A stretch of DNA of 64,000 nt from Cephalotus follicularis (Eukaryota > Streptophyta > Magnoliopsida > Oxalidales > Cephalotaceae), in contig BDDD01006757.1 of assembly GCA_001972305.1 (NCBI GenBank), positions 22,040 to 86,039 on the forward strand, read 5' to 3'. Below are positions 1-10,920 of this stretch, in pieces. The translations under genes and the position numbers were made by a program. Below the pieces are notes generated by a model, which saw nothing but the letters and a program-made list of their open reading frames with translations, did not search any database and was not told the origin of the DNA. Within the stretch, counting starts at the first letter, position 1, and each line of letters opens with the position of its first letter.

Positions 1-494
1 CAAATAGCATCATGTCCGTCGCATGTCAAAGTTAGACCGGACACGAAATCCATGGTGATGTGCTCCCATTTCCATTCGGGAATGGGCAAAGGCTGAAGCA
101 AGCCTGTCGCTTTCCGGTGCTCTGCCTTAAGTTGTTAACAGGTGAGGCATCTCAATACAAACTCTGCGATTTCTCTCTTCATGCCAATCCACCAATAGCT
201 AAGTTTTAGGTCATGATGCATCTTCGTACTCCCTGAATGGATAAAGATATGAGATTTATGAGCTTGAGAGAGAAGCTTTTCCTTTAACTCGCTATCGATT
301 GGAATGCAGATTTTGTTCTTGTATCTCAACAACTCACCTGTCGAGAGAGAGAAATCGGGTTTTAAACCCCCGTCAGTTGCAGTAGCCACTTTCTGTAATT
401 CCATGTTCACTATCTGAGTATCTCTAATCTGGTCGAACAAAGCAGGTTGTACCTGGATGTGAGAAAGAGTCATACAAGACAACTTGCGACTCAA
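1..494 (-). pseudogene. gypsy-1 integrase, zinc-binding domain and start of catalytic core
   Basis: The minus-strand translation shows the HHCC zinc-binding region of retroviral-type integrase (His pair near HKSHIFIHSG, Cys pair in the ending RCLTC), followed toward position 1 by the first catalytic-core strand with a conserved Asp (ITMDFV). The rest of the core lies outside the window. In a live element this enzyme inserts the cDNA into the host genome. Family assignment is firm from the motifs; the element is a fossil. Confidence 0.85.
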
Positions 495-539
495 AGCATC
501 TGCAACAACATTTGCCTTTCCCGGATGATATTCAATGTC

Positions 540-1700
540 TCAATCACAATCATTAAGACGTTCAAACCACCTTCTCTGTCTCATATTCAGTTCCTTCTGT
601 GAAAAGAGATATCTCAAACTCTTATGATCAGTAAAAACTGTGAACTTGGTCCCATAAAGGTAGTGGCGCCATTTTCCAAGAGCAAAGACAATGGCCGCCA
701 ACTCCAAGTCGAGCACTGGGTAGTTTTCTTCAAGTGGTTTGATCTTTCTCGATGTATAAACTATCACTTTGCCGTATTGCATAAGACACAATCGAGACCT
801 TTCCCAGAAGCATCAGTATACACAACAAAGTCTTCGTTCCTGTCTGGTAAGGCTAGGATAGGAGCAGAAACCAATCTGTCTTTCAAATATTGAAAACTTC
901 CTTTACAATAAATATCCCACACAAAAGCAGCATTCTTCTTTGTCAATCTAGTCAATGGTGCAGCAATTCAGGAAAATCCCTAGACAAACCGATGATAATA
1001 CCCTGCTAAACCCAAGAAGCTGCGAACTTCGGAAGCATTCGTCGATTGTTTCCAATCTTTCACTGCCTCTATCTTTGATGGATCCATGGATAAACAATCA
1101 CCAGAAACAATATGCCCACGAAAAGCAACCTCCGATAACCAAAATTCGCACTTATCGAATTTGGCATACAATCGATGATCCCTCAATCTCTGCAATACAA
1201 TGTAGATGTATTGGGCATGCTCCTCATTGGTCCTAGAATAGACCAAGAGGTCATCAATGAAGACCACAATAAAATGATCCAAATACTGTCTGAATACTCG
1301 GTTCATCAGGTCCATGAAAGCTGCAGGAGCATTAGTCACACCAAAATGCATAACTAGAAACTCATAATGTCCATATCGCAATCTGAAAGAAGTCTTTGGA
1401 ATATCCTCTTGTCTGAATTTCAGCTGATGGTAGCCCGATCTCAAGTTGAGCTTAGAAAACACTGTCGCTCCTCTAAACTGATCAAATAACTCATTAATGA
1501 GCGATAGAGGGTACTTATTCTTCACTGTAACTTTATTGAGCTATCGATAGTCAATATACATACGGAGCGATCCATCTTTCTTCTTGACAAAGAGAATAGG
1601 TGCTCCCTAGGGCGAAGCACTAGGTCTTATAAAACCTTTGTATAGAAGATTCTGTAGCTGTATCTTTTAACTCTTTCAATTCTATCGGTGCCATTCGGTA
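540..1700 (-). pseudogene. gypsy-1 reverse transcriptase and RNase H
   Basis: Minus-strand translations contain the RT palm with FIDDLLVYS (the plant Ty3 form of the YxDD catalytic box) and the preceding LRSGYHQL block, near 980-1525. RNase H follows at 540-955 with [10 protein letters not shown] and the QRRW block. Together these copy element RNA into DNA. The order RT-RH, upstream of integrase, separates Ty3/gypsy from copia. Broken fossil. Confidence 0.9.
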
Positions 1701-1958
1701 CGGTGCTCGGGAAATCAGTGCAGTTCTTGGTATCAGGTCGATCACAAATTCTATCTCTCTGTCTGGCGGTAACGAAGTCAAATCCCGAGGAAAAACATCT
1801 CTGAACTCACAAACCACTGGAATATCTTCCAGTTTCGGCAGCCATCTATCTATATCGAGCACGTGTGCCAGAAATCCCAGGCATCCCTGTTGTAACAATC
1901 TGGCCGCATGCAAAGTCGAAATCATCGGAACAAACAATGGCTCTAAGGTGCCAAGGAA

Positions 1959-2340
1959 TCAGAAAGGTAGTCGTCCCGGAGGACTAAAAACCACTACTAT
2001 CCGATGACAATCCACTTGAGAAAAGCTAGCAGACAACCAATCCATGCCCAGAATCACATCTAGGCTATCCATCGGTAAAACAATAAGATCGACTAACAAG
2101 CAACGATCATCAATCTCTACAATACAATCTCTACATACTCGATCGGTGGTCCCTGACTCACCGAGAGGTGTGGATACCTCCATCAAAAAAGGAAGGTACT
2201 CAGGTCTCAAACCAACATGGGAGACAAAATGCAATGCAATGGATGAATGAGATGAACCCGGATCAATAAGGACCCGTGCTGGGAGTTGAAAGAGTCGAAT
2301 GGTATCGGTTCCATAGCAAAAACTCTAGCCTGAACTATCG
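1959..2340 (-). pseudogene. gypsy-1 aspartic protease region
   Basis: The ILGMDWL block typical of the C-terminal half of plant Ty3/gypsy retropepsins is visible, with the substrate-cleft strands upstream. It lies between the gag zinc knuckle and RT, as expected. This protease would process the Gag-Pol polyprotein. It is clearly related to, but distinct from, the protease of gypsy-2 at 6271-6668. Confidence 0.75.
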
Positions 2341-2406
2341 GAGCAGAACTCATAAGTTGTTTCCCTCTGGACTGCGAAGTCCCACGGGAAAAAGATGGTA
2401 CACTGA

Positions 2407-3640
2407 CTATCGGTCCCTATGAAGGTGATGCCCGTTGTGTCTGATACAATCCTCTAGGACGAGAACTCCGAGCACAGTCTCTAGCAATATGGTCAGAACC
2501 AGCACACACCAAGCAATGGCCCAAAAACCATCTACAATTCTAAGAAGTATGGTTGGTATTCTGACAATGAACACAAGGAACCGTAGCACTCTGATTACTG
2601 CTCCCAGAAAATCTGGAGGGTGTACCCTGACTAGGTGCTGAAGAACGGTCTCCTCGACTTGTGTTCCTCGATCTGCCTCTCCTCCGAGAACGGGATGAGT
2701 TCCCGCTACACTGGCTGCTACCATGAGAACCAGGAGAGGGACTACTATCTGTCTTCTACGATTTAGCATTGCCACTGTCACTACTACTCTGCCAAGAAGA
2801 AGGAGTAGGCTTGGTGCGGGCTATATCTCTCATCAGTTTACCCTCAGTTGCAAAATCCTCAAGCTGCATAGCTTGGGGAGAAATATACGATATGGAGGTC
2901 AATCCCAAGGGAGTCAAATGCCTCCTCAAATCCAATCTCAGTCCTCGAAGGAACTTCTTTGCTCTACGCTATTGGCCTTCCACTAAGTACGGGGCATATC
3001 GGGCTAGTTGCATGAATCTCGCCTCATACTCACCAGCTGTCATACTTTCCTGAACCAAATCAACAAATTCAATCTCTCTTCTATCTGCCTCTACCTGAGG
3101 GTAGTACCTTGTATTGAATTCTCTTTTGAAGGCATCCCAAGAGCGGGCTATACCATTTCTTGTCCAATCTGTATTCACCATAGCCCATCAGTGCTCAGCT
3201 TCTCCTTGGAGCATATACACTGCCAATACCAATTTCTATTCATCATCACATCCCATGACTTCAAAGATCTTTTCCAATTGAGCTAGCCAAGACTCGGCAA
3301 GAGTAGGATCAGGGAGTCCTACAAATGCTGGAGGCTATAACTTTAGGAAACGGCCCAACATGTCTTCCCTCCTTGGTCTACGTTCCGCTTGAGCATGTTG
3401 GCGTCGCATCAGAGTATGCATTTGTGCCATAGTGGAACACAACTGTCTCCAAACCTCAGGGTCAGCCCCGGCTGGTGGAGCATTAGGATCATACTCTGGA
3501 AAAACATTACCGGGTGCCAGGTCATTAACAACAGGAGCAGGGGCAGGAGCAGGAGCATTCCTTCCACCTCGACGGCCATGCCTTCCCCTATTGTTCATCG
3601 GTATAGAGGACAATAATGGGATGATCAGATACAATCTCTT
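2407..3640 (-). pseudogene. gypsy-1 gag (capsid/nucleocapsid) region
   Basis: The N-terminal part (about 3335-3640) begins MNNRGRHGRRGGR, a basic low-complexity start common in plant gypsy Gag. The retrotrans_gag core follows at about 2969-3181 (WDAFKREFNTRYYP, then QLARYAPYLV). A CCHC zinc knuckle with C-x2-C-x4-H-x4-C spacing (CLVCAGSDHIARDC) lies near 2470-2515. This is the particle-forming, RNA-packaging protein of the element. Broken fossil. Confidence 0.85.
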
Positions 3641-3760
3641 TCAATTCCAGTATCACTCTCTTTTCCAATAACAATAGAAGGAATAGATAAGGACCTATAT
3701 CATGAAAATTCATTCAATCAATTTCAGTCAACGCATTAATATATTTCGCTAGCAGGCCAA

Positions 3761-3778
3761 CCAATGTCTCCGATACCA
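3761..3778 (-). other. gypsy-1 primer binding site (initiator-Met tRNA type)
   Basis: On the minus strand TGGTATCGGAGACATT lies three bases inside the LTR edge. It resembles the usual plant PBS TGGTATCAGAGC, complementary to the 3' end of tRNA-iMet. Its position fixes the 5' LTR at 3782-6270 and the element's orientation. Confidence 0.8.
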
Positions 3779-3781
3779 TTC

Positions 3782-6270
3782 TGTAACACCCCGCGTCCGG
3801 AGGAAGGACACGTGGCATTACTCTCAATCCAATATACAATACAATGGTCGGGACTAACAATATAAAAATACGGAAAACTGAAAACTTTTCAATACATGTC
3901 ATATGCGGAAGATACAGTACAGTAATCCATTCACGCGATACAAAATGGTACGATACCAATCATTACAATACAAAACATGTTCGGTTACAATACGATGCCA
4001 GACATTTCATTTCAATACATTTTAATACAACACTCATCACCAGTCTCATTGGTACAAACTGAGATACGGTCCTGTCACATCAAACAGTCATGCCGAACTT
4101 CAATCCTTCTATTCGCTGTTACCTGCTGCCCTACCTATGCCGCACATAAAAGTACAACACAGCCCCACCCCGAAGGATGTGGTTAGCCATAAGGCTAAGC
4201 AGAAACCCCATGTAGCATGTATGCATGTACAATGTGTAATATCGATGACAGTCTATGCAATATAAATGTGCGGTGTACAATATAAATGCATGATATGGCA
4301 AATCCATGAATATAATTGGCGATCTGAATATCCGTATGACACTGGCCCATAACATATATAATAATCAATACATGGTAGACACTCAATGGTGGTGTATCAA
4401 ATACCCAATCAAACAATCATATCCTATAGAGCATGCGACCTCGGGTCAGTACAATGTCAATCAATAGTAATGATCAATCCCACGGAAGGTAATCCTTCGG
4501 AAAACGTGGGAGATCTATCTACTGTTCCCAGATTGATCAGGTCTGGAACTCGTTCATCTTCCAGCCTATGGCTGGGTCAATACAATATCGATGAGCTACA
4601 ACCATGGGGGAGCTACTATACCGTTAGGGAGTTACGACCCTCCGGGAGCATCAATAGTCAATCAATAGTAGTACTGCTCGTCAGCAGATCAATACAATAC
4701 AATACAATAAATGAAACGATCGACAGAATAGGTGGACAAAGTCAATAACCTAACATGCTGACATGAATCATAAGGTCGCTCTATTGGATCCATACAATAC
4801 AATCAATCTGTCAGTACAATGTCAATGCAATGTCGATAAGTGGTGATGTCTAATGGAGAACTGGGAATGTGCGTCCAATGTTCCGAACTTAGACTCACGA
4901 CACTTATGACACAAGCAATCAATCAATAGCCAATAGACGGTGACAATCAGATAACGAGGTAGGAAAGAACATATATCTGGTCATAGAGAGTCACTGGGTC
5001 ATCACTTATGGCTCAAGTTATCACTTTATCAATTTATCAATTCAATCTTTAAAAACCCTGTAAAACTGTGTTTCAAATACTTGAATACCTCAAGTGAGTC
5101 TCCGGTCAAGCGACAATGTGAAAAGGAGTTGAAAACTAGTTTTAAAACATCTAAAAGTTTCATTCAACTCGAAAGGCATCGATGTCCTTGGCCAAAGACA
5201 TCGATGCGTATTAGGGCATGCCTTAAAAATAGTAGAAGGACATCGACGTCTTTAAAAGACATCGATGTCTTTCTCTGTGTATGTAAAGTTCTGGGCGAAG
5301 ACGTCGATGTCCTTGGACAAAGACGTCGATGCGTTTCAATAAAAATAGTCTGGGAATGCGCATCGATGTTCAGCATCGATGTCTTCTCTGGGGAGAAGAC
5401 ATCTCAAGGCAAAGACGTTGATGTCTTTCAAAGACGTCGATGTCTTTCAAAGACATCGATGTCTTTGCTGCGGAATCAAGGATGCTGCATTCTAAAGCAA
5501 AAGACATCGATGTCCATGGGCTGGGGATCGATGTCTTTGCTGGGCATGGCCAATTTTTGTGCAGAAAACCAGCAAATCTCAAGTCAAAATCCATTTAAAA
5601 CCCATTCTTTGAAAACCAAGGGTTAAAATTAGTTTTTTAAGGTTAGTAAAACTTGTTACAACCTTCCAATATCAGTTTCAAACTTCCTAGATCAGCTAGA
5701 TCAAGGGAATCAATAAAAACCCTAGTGTCGCAATTCAATACAATACAATCATTCAATCAATCCTGCAATTCAATCAATCAATCAATTAAGCAACAGGCAA
5801 TACAAGTAGAGAAGTCCTACCTATGACGAAGCTTCAACGGTTGAGCTTCCAATCAATCAATCGGTTGAGAAACATGAAGAATCCACTGCTATCTTGCTCA
5901 AACCAAGGAAATGTGAGACTTCAATTGTTATTTTCTGTTGGAGATGCAAACCGGAGCTGCTATGGGGAAGGAGGTTGCCGACTAGGAGAGAGAGGAGGAT
6001 AATGATAGAGAGAGGGAGAAGAATGAGAAAATGAAAGAATGAGAAAATGAGAGAATGAGAGTAAAGAATTGACTTATATAGTCAATTCTGCCGATTCTCC
6101 AAAACTCAGCCCAAAATCCTGACTATACATGCATATAATCAATACAATAACAATAGGTATAGGAATACCTCATTTCAATACAGTACAATACAGTTCAATA
6201 TGATACAATACAGTACAATATATGCATGAACAGTGTTCAATAGTACAGAAAGGGAATTCGGGTCGTTACA
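3782..6270 (-). repeat. gypsy-1 5' LTR (2489 bp)
   Basis: Bounded by TGTAACACCCCGCG on the left and GGTCGTTACA on the right, i.e. TG...CA on either strand. The minus-strand start TGTAACGACCCG is common in plant Ty3/gypsy LTRs. A minus-strand TATA-like box (CTATATAAG) lies near 6070-6080, followed by a CT-rich leader (5985-6060 read on minus). The LTR carries many CAATACAAT-type short repeats and a palindromic minisatellite at 5160-5540. A related LTR fragment sits at 24424-25218. Confidence 0.88.
5160..5540. repeat. Palindromic ATCGAT-centred minisatellite in the gypsy-1 LTR
   Basis: About a dozen copies of a short self-complementary unit, with consensus like AAAGACATCGATGTCTTT and variants GACGTCGATGTC and GGCATCGATGTCC, spaced irregularly. 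Several units are near-perfect palindromes and three run head to tail around 5415-5465. It lies downstream of the presumed LTR transcription start, so it would be in the RNA leader and could fold into serial hairpins. Confidence 0.85.
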
Positions 6271-6668
6271 GTTACGACCTTCCGGTTACAATCCACGTAA
6301 GCATAGTGTGCCGCTAACCAATCCATTCCCAGTATTGCGTCAATTTCTCCCATCGATAACACTATCAGATCTGCCAATAGAATATGTCCATCGATACCAA
6401 TAATGCAAGACTTACACACCCATTCGGAGGTAACAAACTCTCCTACTGGTGTGTTAACTTCCATAACAAATGGTAAAGGCTCGGGTTCCACATTCAGTCG
6501 TTGTATAAAATGCAATGCAATATAAGAATGAGATGAACTGAAGTCTATGAGGGCCTGTGCTTCACAATGAAATAAGTAAACAGTACCTCCAATAACCGAG
6601 GTAGATCCTGCTGCAATTTGCTTGTCCAAAGCGTACACTCTACCTTGCACGGTAGTTGTTGATCCCAT
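6271..6668 (-). pseudogene. gypsy-2 aspartic protease region
   Basis: Minus-strand translation shows a retropepsin-like stretch from ALIDFSSSHSYIALHF to the conserved ILGMDWLAAHYA block. It runs straight into the edge of the gypsy-1 LTR at 6270, marking the nested insertion point. The bases next to the LTR are GTTAC; the matching target-site copy would lie left of the window. Confidence 0.8.
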
Positions 6669-6789
6669 TGGTTGTTTCCCACGGTCTCCTCGTCCTGAGC
6701 TAGTGCTAGGACGGCCCTGACATTGCTATCCAGTATTAGGATTTCATTGGGAACCTCCCTGTGAAGGAGCCGCACTCTGTCCTAACTTA

Positions 6790-8060
6790 TTACCATAACC
6801 ATACCTTCCGTAAATACATTCTGCAACCTTATGATCCATAGCTCCACATATCATACAATTTCTATCCTTTCACCAACAATCATCAGCGGCATGGTTCGTA
6901 CGCTGACAATGTATACATGGTTCATAAGAGGCCTGACTGTTGGACTCGACAAGTCTGGAATGACCTTTCTGTGGGGACAGCAAGCCTCGATCTCTTCGTC
7001 GAGAGCCATGACCTCTTCTCCTTTGTTGTCTCCCAAATCTGGGAGGACCCGCTGGACTGCCAGTACTGGGTGAGGATCCACTCTGACCAGGGCTACTACT
7101 GTACCTCGATTTCTGGGATTTATTACTACCACCAAAACTTCTGCCAGATTGTCCACTTGGGGATACCATCTTTTATCTCTCGTCTGGATCCTCAATCTCT
7201 GTATCTCATTCATCACAACTTCAATGTCTCTAGCTCTGCTAGACACCTCAAGAAGAGATCTCAATCGGAGAGGTACCAGCTGCTGTCTAATCTCAGGTTG
7301 GTGGCCAATAAGGAACTTCTTGGCCTTTCTGGTTTCTGTGTTGACCATATGGGGAGCTAATCTTGATAATTCCACAATTTTGGCCTCATATTGGCCCACT
7401 GTCATGTCACCTTGAGTTAGGTTGAGAAATTTGGCTTCTCTCTTGTCCACTTCTGCTTTGGGATAGTACTGTTCATTAAATTCCTATTTGAATTTGTCCC
7501 ACGATCTGACTATCCCTGATCGTTCCCATGAATCACCAATCATTTTCCACCAATGATCTTCTTTGCCCTGCAGCATATATGTGGCGAAGAGTATTTTATG
7601 AGAGTCAAAACATTCCAGTATTGTGAAGATCTTTTCAATTTGCATTATCCATCTCTCCGCTGCTATAGCATCTGCAACTCCGGTAAACACTAGGGGATTC
7701 AATCTCAAGAACCTGGCTAAGGGATCCTCTAGGTGTGAAGGTTGATCGACTGGTCTACTTACTATCATCGAACGCCTGAGGGGTCGTGTAGCCGGTGGTT
7801 GCTTAGGTGCTTCAGCCGCTCGCCTACTAGGTCTGGCAGCTGTGGTCTGTTCCAATATGGTAGCATGGCGCTGCATAAATTCACTCATCTGGGCCATCAT
7901 TGCCCACATCCATCTCATAAGACCCCTAGACTCCCGTCTATCAGGGTCTGCAATTTCTGCCTCTTGGGCTACATTCGCTTCTTCTGCATCTCTACTTGCT
8001 CAAGTACATCTACTCGATGACTCGACTCTTGCTCCTCGTGCAGTTCTACATCGATGACCA
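6790..8060 (-). pseudogene. gypsy-2 gag region with two CCHC knuckles
   Basis: Gag core at about 7484-7918 (WIMQIEKIF, then WDKFK) and 7320-7450 (TQGDMTVGQYEAK, ELSRLAPHMV). Two C-x2-C-x4-H-x4-C zinc knuckles are readable near 6790-6915 (CIHCQRTNHAADDC and CMICGAMDHKVAEC). The N terminus lies just left of the PBS. Particle-forming protein of a plant Ty3 element; broken fossil. Confidence 0.85.
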
Positions 8061-8170
8061 TCCATTTTTGCTTCTGTATAACAACAAAGGGTTAATATCA
8101 CTCATTCTATCCGCATGTAATCAACTTTATAAGCCAAGGACTCATTACTGGCATACCCAGCGTAGCAGAA

Positions 8171-8187
8171 CCATGGCTCTAATACCA
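8171..8187 (-). other. gypsy-2 primer binding site (initiator-Met tRNA type)
   Basis: Minus-strand TGGTATTAGAGCCATGG lies four bases from the LTR boundary at 8192. It differs little from the usual TGGTATCAGAGCC iMet site. It sets the orientation and the inner LTR edge. Confidence 0.82.
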
Positions 8188-8261
8188 AAAATGTAACACT
8201 CCAAACCCCAATGGTCAACCCCCAAGGTTTAACGCGCTACCACAATATCATTCAATAATTT

Positions 8262-8352
8262 TTTTGACGATTAAGTCTCAATCCTTGTTTTGATGATAAC
8301 ATATTTGCATCTAACTAAGTTACTTGATGTGCAAGGAATTACAAGTTGAATA
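8262..8352. repeat. 90-bp interspersed repeat inside the gypsy-2 LTR
   Basis: The stretch around AATCCTTGTTTTGATGATAA recurs in reverse complement at 15424-15512 with only a few differences. It includes the flanking GACGATT(A/T)AGTC on one side and a TTACTTGATGTGCAAG-like block on the other. It looks like a shared LTR-derived piece inserted into or retained by both sequences. Confidence 0.75.
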
Positions 8353-9744
8353 TCAAAGTCTAAAACCATTGATATAATAATGCATGCAGAAATTCAATAA
8401 CATTAAATATTCATGGATAAAACCCAGTTCATACAGTCATTATTTAATATAAAAGCTCTACCACAAACCGGAAAATGATAGTACAGTCCAATCAGTAACA
8501 CTCCTGGGTCGTCGAACCGCAACTTGAAGGAGGAGACTTACCCCAGTTCAGTTTTCTACTTGTTGCGAAGCTCCACCTGTACCTGACCCATTACATTACA
8601 ATGCAATGGGTCAGTAACCACTGGTTGTGTGAGAACCCCTACCCATGCATGTGTGGAGTGCAATGCAGCAGATATAAATATGTATGCAATGAGAGATGCA
8701 GTAAGAACAGTACAGTCTATGTAATACATTCAAAATAACAATACATTTCGTTAACAGTCATTCATTCCATAACATTCCGTAACAGTCATTATAAATCCTT
8801 TCGCAACATTCCTACTTAAGGAGGAGCGGTAACGCACTCCAGACATTGAAGATAGAGAAGCTGGGAGGAATAAACATTATAATTTAGGCAGACCGGTTCC
8901 TCAGGTCCTCAGCTTCAGGAAGAGCAATATACGCACTCTAGGCATTATAGGCAGAGGAGAGGAACATAGACATTCATTATACAGTATCAGTCATTCAATT
9001 AATGTGGCTCATCTTGGTCGGTGATCCACTAGCTCATCTCAATCGGTGATCCATTGGGCTATCTCGGTGACCCACCTGGTTCAGCTAAATTTGGTGACCC
9101 ATTAGGTCATCTCAGAAATAGCCTTACTGGATCATATCGGTCGGTGATCCCCGTAGGGTTCATCTCGGTGGTAATCCAGTACAGTACATTACACTACGCT
9201 ACATTAACATTTCAGTACATTACAGTTCATTGTGCGGTCTGCCTTTTTAGTACATTCACTACACTACATTCATTTATCATTCACCTCAGTATTTCATTTA
9301 CCTATTCATGTCAGCATAGTAGTATGCTTTAAGACACATGCAATTACATGCATGGGTGCATGGCGCAGGCACACAAAATTCACCGTTCGAGCGCATACTC
9401 TTAACTCTACATGCATACCCAGAACTCATGCATGTTTGGCACTAGGCTCACCCCCGTCATTGCCTATCCCAGATACATAGCGCACGAAGCAGCCTACTTG
9501 GGACGTATGGAAGAGGATGACGCATGCTCAAGGGACATGGTTGACTCACGAGTGCAGGCTCGGGTGCGTGGCAGAGGACAGTTCCATGGATGCAGGGTGG
9601 CTCTGGTGCTCTACTATGGCGCATCCTCGAGCTTATGGCAGAGGAGAGTTCAGGGGCGCCAAAGTGGAGAGCTCTGGCGCTATGCCATGCTTGGGACGCA
9701 TGGCATGGCTTCCTCAGACGCATGAGACTGGTGTGTCCTCGCAA

Positions 9745-9990
9745 TGTCCTCTGTAATGGCACTGGTGCATCCGCAGCGCTTGGCAGAGGACAATGGTGTC
9801 CTCCGCACTTGGTGTCCCTGGGCATTGTAGTGGTGCTTGACGCATGCATAGGACAATGGCGTCCTCCGCACTTGATGTCCCCGGGCATTGCAATGGTGCG
9901 TGATAAATGGACGGAACGCATGTGTCCTCCACACTTGTCCTCGGGTGTTTAGCACTGGTGCATCCTCTGCACTTGTCCTCGGGCGTGGCA
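9745..9990. repeat. 63-bp tandem repeat in the gypsy-2 LTR
   Basis: Two clear units begin with GGACAATGG at 9788 and 9851 (period 63) and share GTCCTCCGCACTTG and GGGCATTG blocks. Partial units flank them on both sides. It occupies a place in this LTR comparable to that of the ATCGAT palindrome array in gypsy-1. Confidence 0.75.
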
Positions 9991-10920
9991 CCTCGGGCGT
10001 CTTTACAGTGGAAGCTCAGCGTCATTGCATGCACAAGACGCATGCAGGGGACAGTGCAGAGCTCAGCACTGGCGTCTTCAGCACCCTGGCAAGGTCACTT
10101 CTGCACAGGGCATCTGGGCATGTGACGTCAAAGTGCATAACGCACTGCTCAGTACTTACAGGGACACACAGCAGTGACGCTTAGCGCGATGTACCAGGAT
10201 GCACGAATGCGTGCTCAGGCGTGCGTGTATCAAACAGTGTCCAGGGAGTAATTATTCACATTCTATGCATTTCTAAGGCATTCATTCTATACTAACAGCA
10301 GCACAACATATTAATTAAAATTACTAGGGAGTGCTGGTAGGAGATCCTACCTTAAATTAGCGAGATTACAGTGCTTCTCCTTTGCTCGACACAACTCCTC
10401 AATTGCTCCTTTTCCTTCACTGCTTCTTCTTTCATGGCTCCTTTGAGATTGAGAGTGGAAGATTTAAAGATAAGAGGAGGGAGACAAGAATGGCATGTCT
10501 TTGTCTCCTTTCCCAAATAAAATCAGCAGAAATCATCCCCATACTCTCGCTCTTCTTTTTATAGCCAAGAAAGAACTCTCTAGAATTCACTCCACACTTC
10601 CAGTCAATGCTTATTCACTGTGGGCTGCTGAATACGACCCAGCCTCTATTTCCTTCTTTGGACCCAAAGTCCCCTTTTTCTCTTTTATACCCAATTGGTC
10701 CAATATCAACACATTTAAAGTCATTTCTTCCTTTATTTGCAAGCCCAAATATTATTTTAGTCCAATACCATAAAATCCCACTCAAGGTCGAAAAACCATT
10801 TCTTTATTTATTCAATTCCAGTCCAATAACAACTACATTTTGGGCCCGAAATATCGTTCCTTAGAATACTGTACATTTATACATACATATTTTATTTACA
10901 AAAATTCTGGGTATCACACA

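Larger units (their letters stand above)
1..6270 (-). mobile_element. Ty3/gypsy LTR retrotransposon, partial (gypsy-1), inserted in gypsy-2
   Basis: Seen on the minus strand, right to left: a 2.5-kb LTR (3782-6270), an initiator-Met-type primer binding site, gag, protease, reverse transcriptase, RNase H and the start of integrase, which leaves the window at position 1. The gag-PR-RT-RH-INT order identifies Ty3/gypsy. The very long LTR suggests a Tekay-like chromovirus, but the C-terminal integrase region where a chromodomain would lie is outside the window. The LTR ends directly against protease sequence of a second gypsy element, so this one is the younger insertion. It is broken: coding pieces lie in several frames, with about six or more breaks. 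Treat as a fossil. Confidence 0.93.
6271..10918 (-). mobile_element. Ty3/gypsy LTR retrotransposon, partial (gypsy-2), inserted in CACTA-1
   Basis: Minus strand: LTR 8192-10918, PBS, gag with zinc knuckles, then protease, at which point gypsy-1 interrupts it. The rest of pol must lie beyond the left edge of the window. Its right LTR edge abuts CACTA TNP2 coding sequence, so it inserted into a CACTA element. It is from the same broad lineage as gypsy-1 (similar Gag/PR, long LTR) but its LTR is different. Broken fossil with several breaks, older than gypsy-1. Confidence 0.9.
8192..10918 (-). repeat. gypsy-2 5' LTR (about 2727 bp)
   Basis: Left edge TGTAACACTCCAAACCCC; right edge ...CTGGGTATCACA, which reads TGTGATACCCAG on the minus strand, a common plant gypsy LTR start. 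The exact right edge could be 10918 or 10920 because CA is repeated. A minus-strand TATA-like box (GGCTATAAAAAG) lies near 10555-10565. The GC-rich middle (about 9480-10200) is built of degenerate repeats. Short open frames there look like products of this repetitive GC-rich DNA, not genes. Confidence 0.85.

Noticed and set aside
5160-5540. CRISPR-like array
   Set aside because: Units are irregularly spaced palindromes without uniform spacers, in a plant retroelement LTR.
5081-5626. 181-codon plus-strand open frame across the palindrome array
   Set aside because: Produced by the repeat itself (repeating TSM/DVDVF words); lies in a noncoding LTR.
9411-10184. Several overlapping 70-150-codon open frames on both strands
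   Set aside because: GC-rich repetitive LTR sequence open in many frames at once; no protein family pattern.
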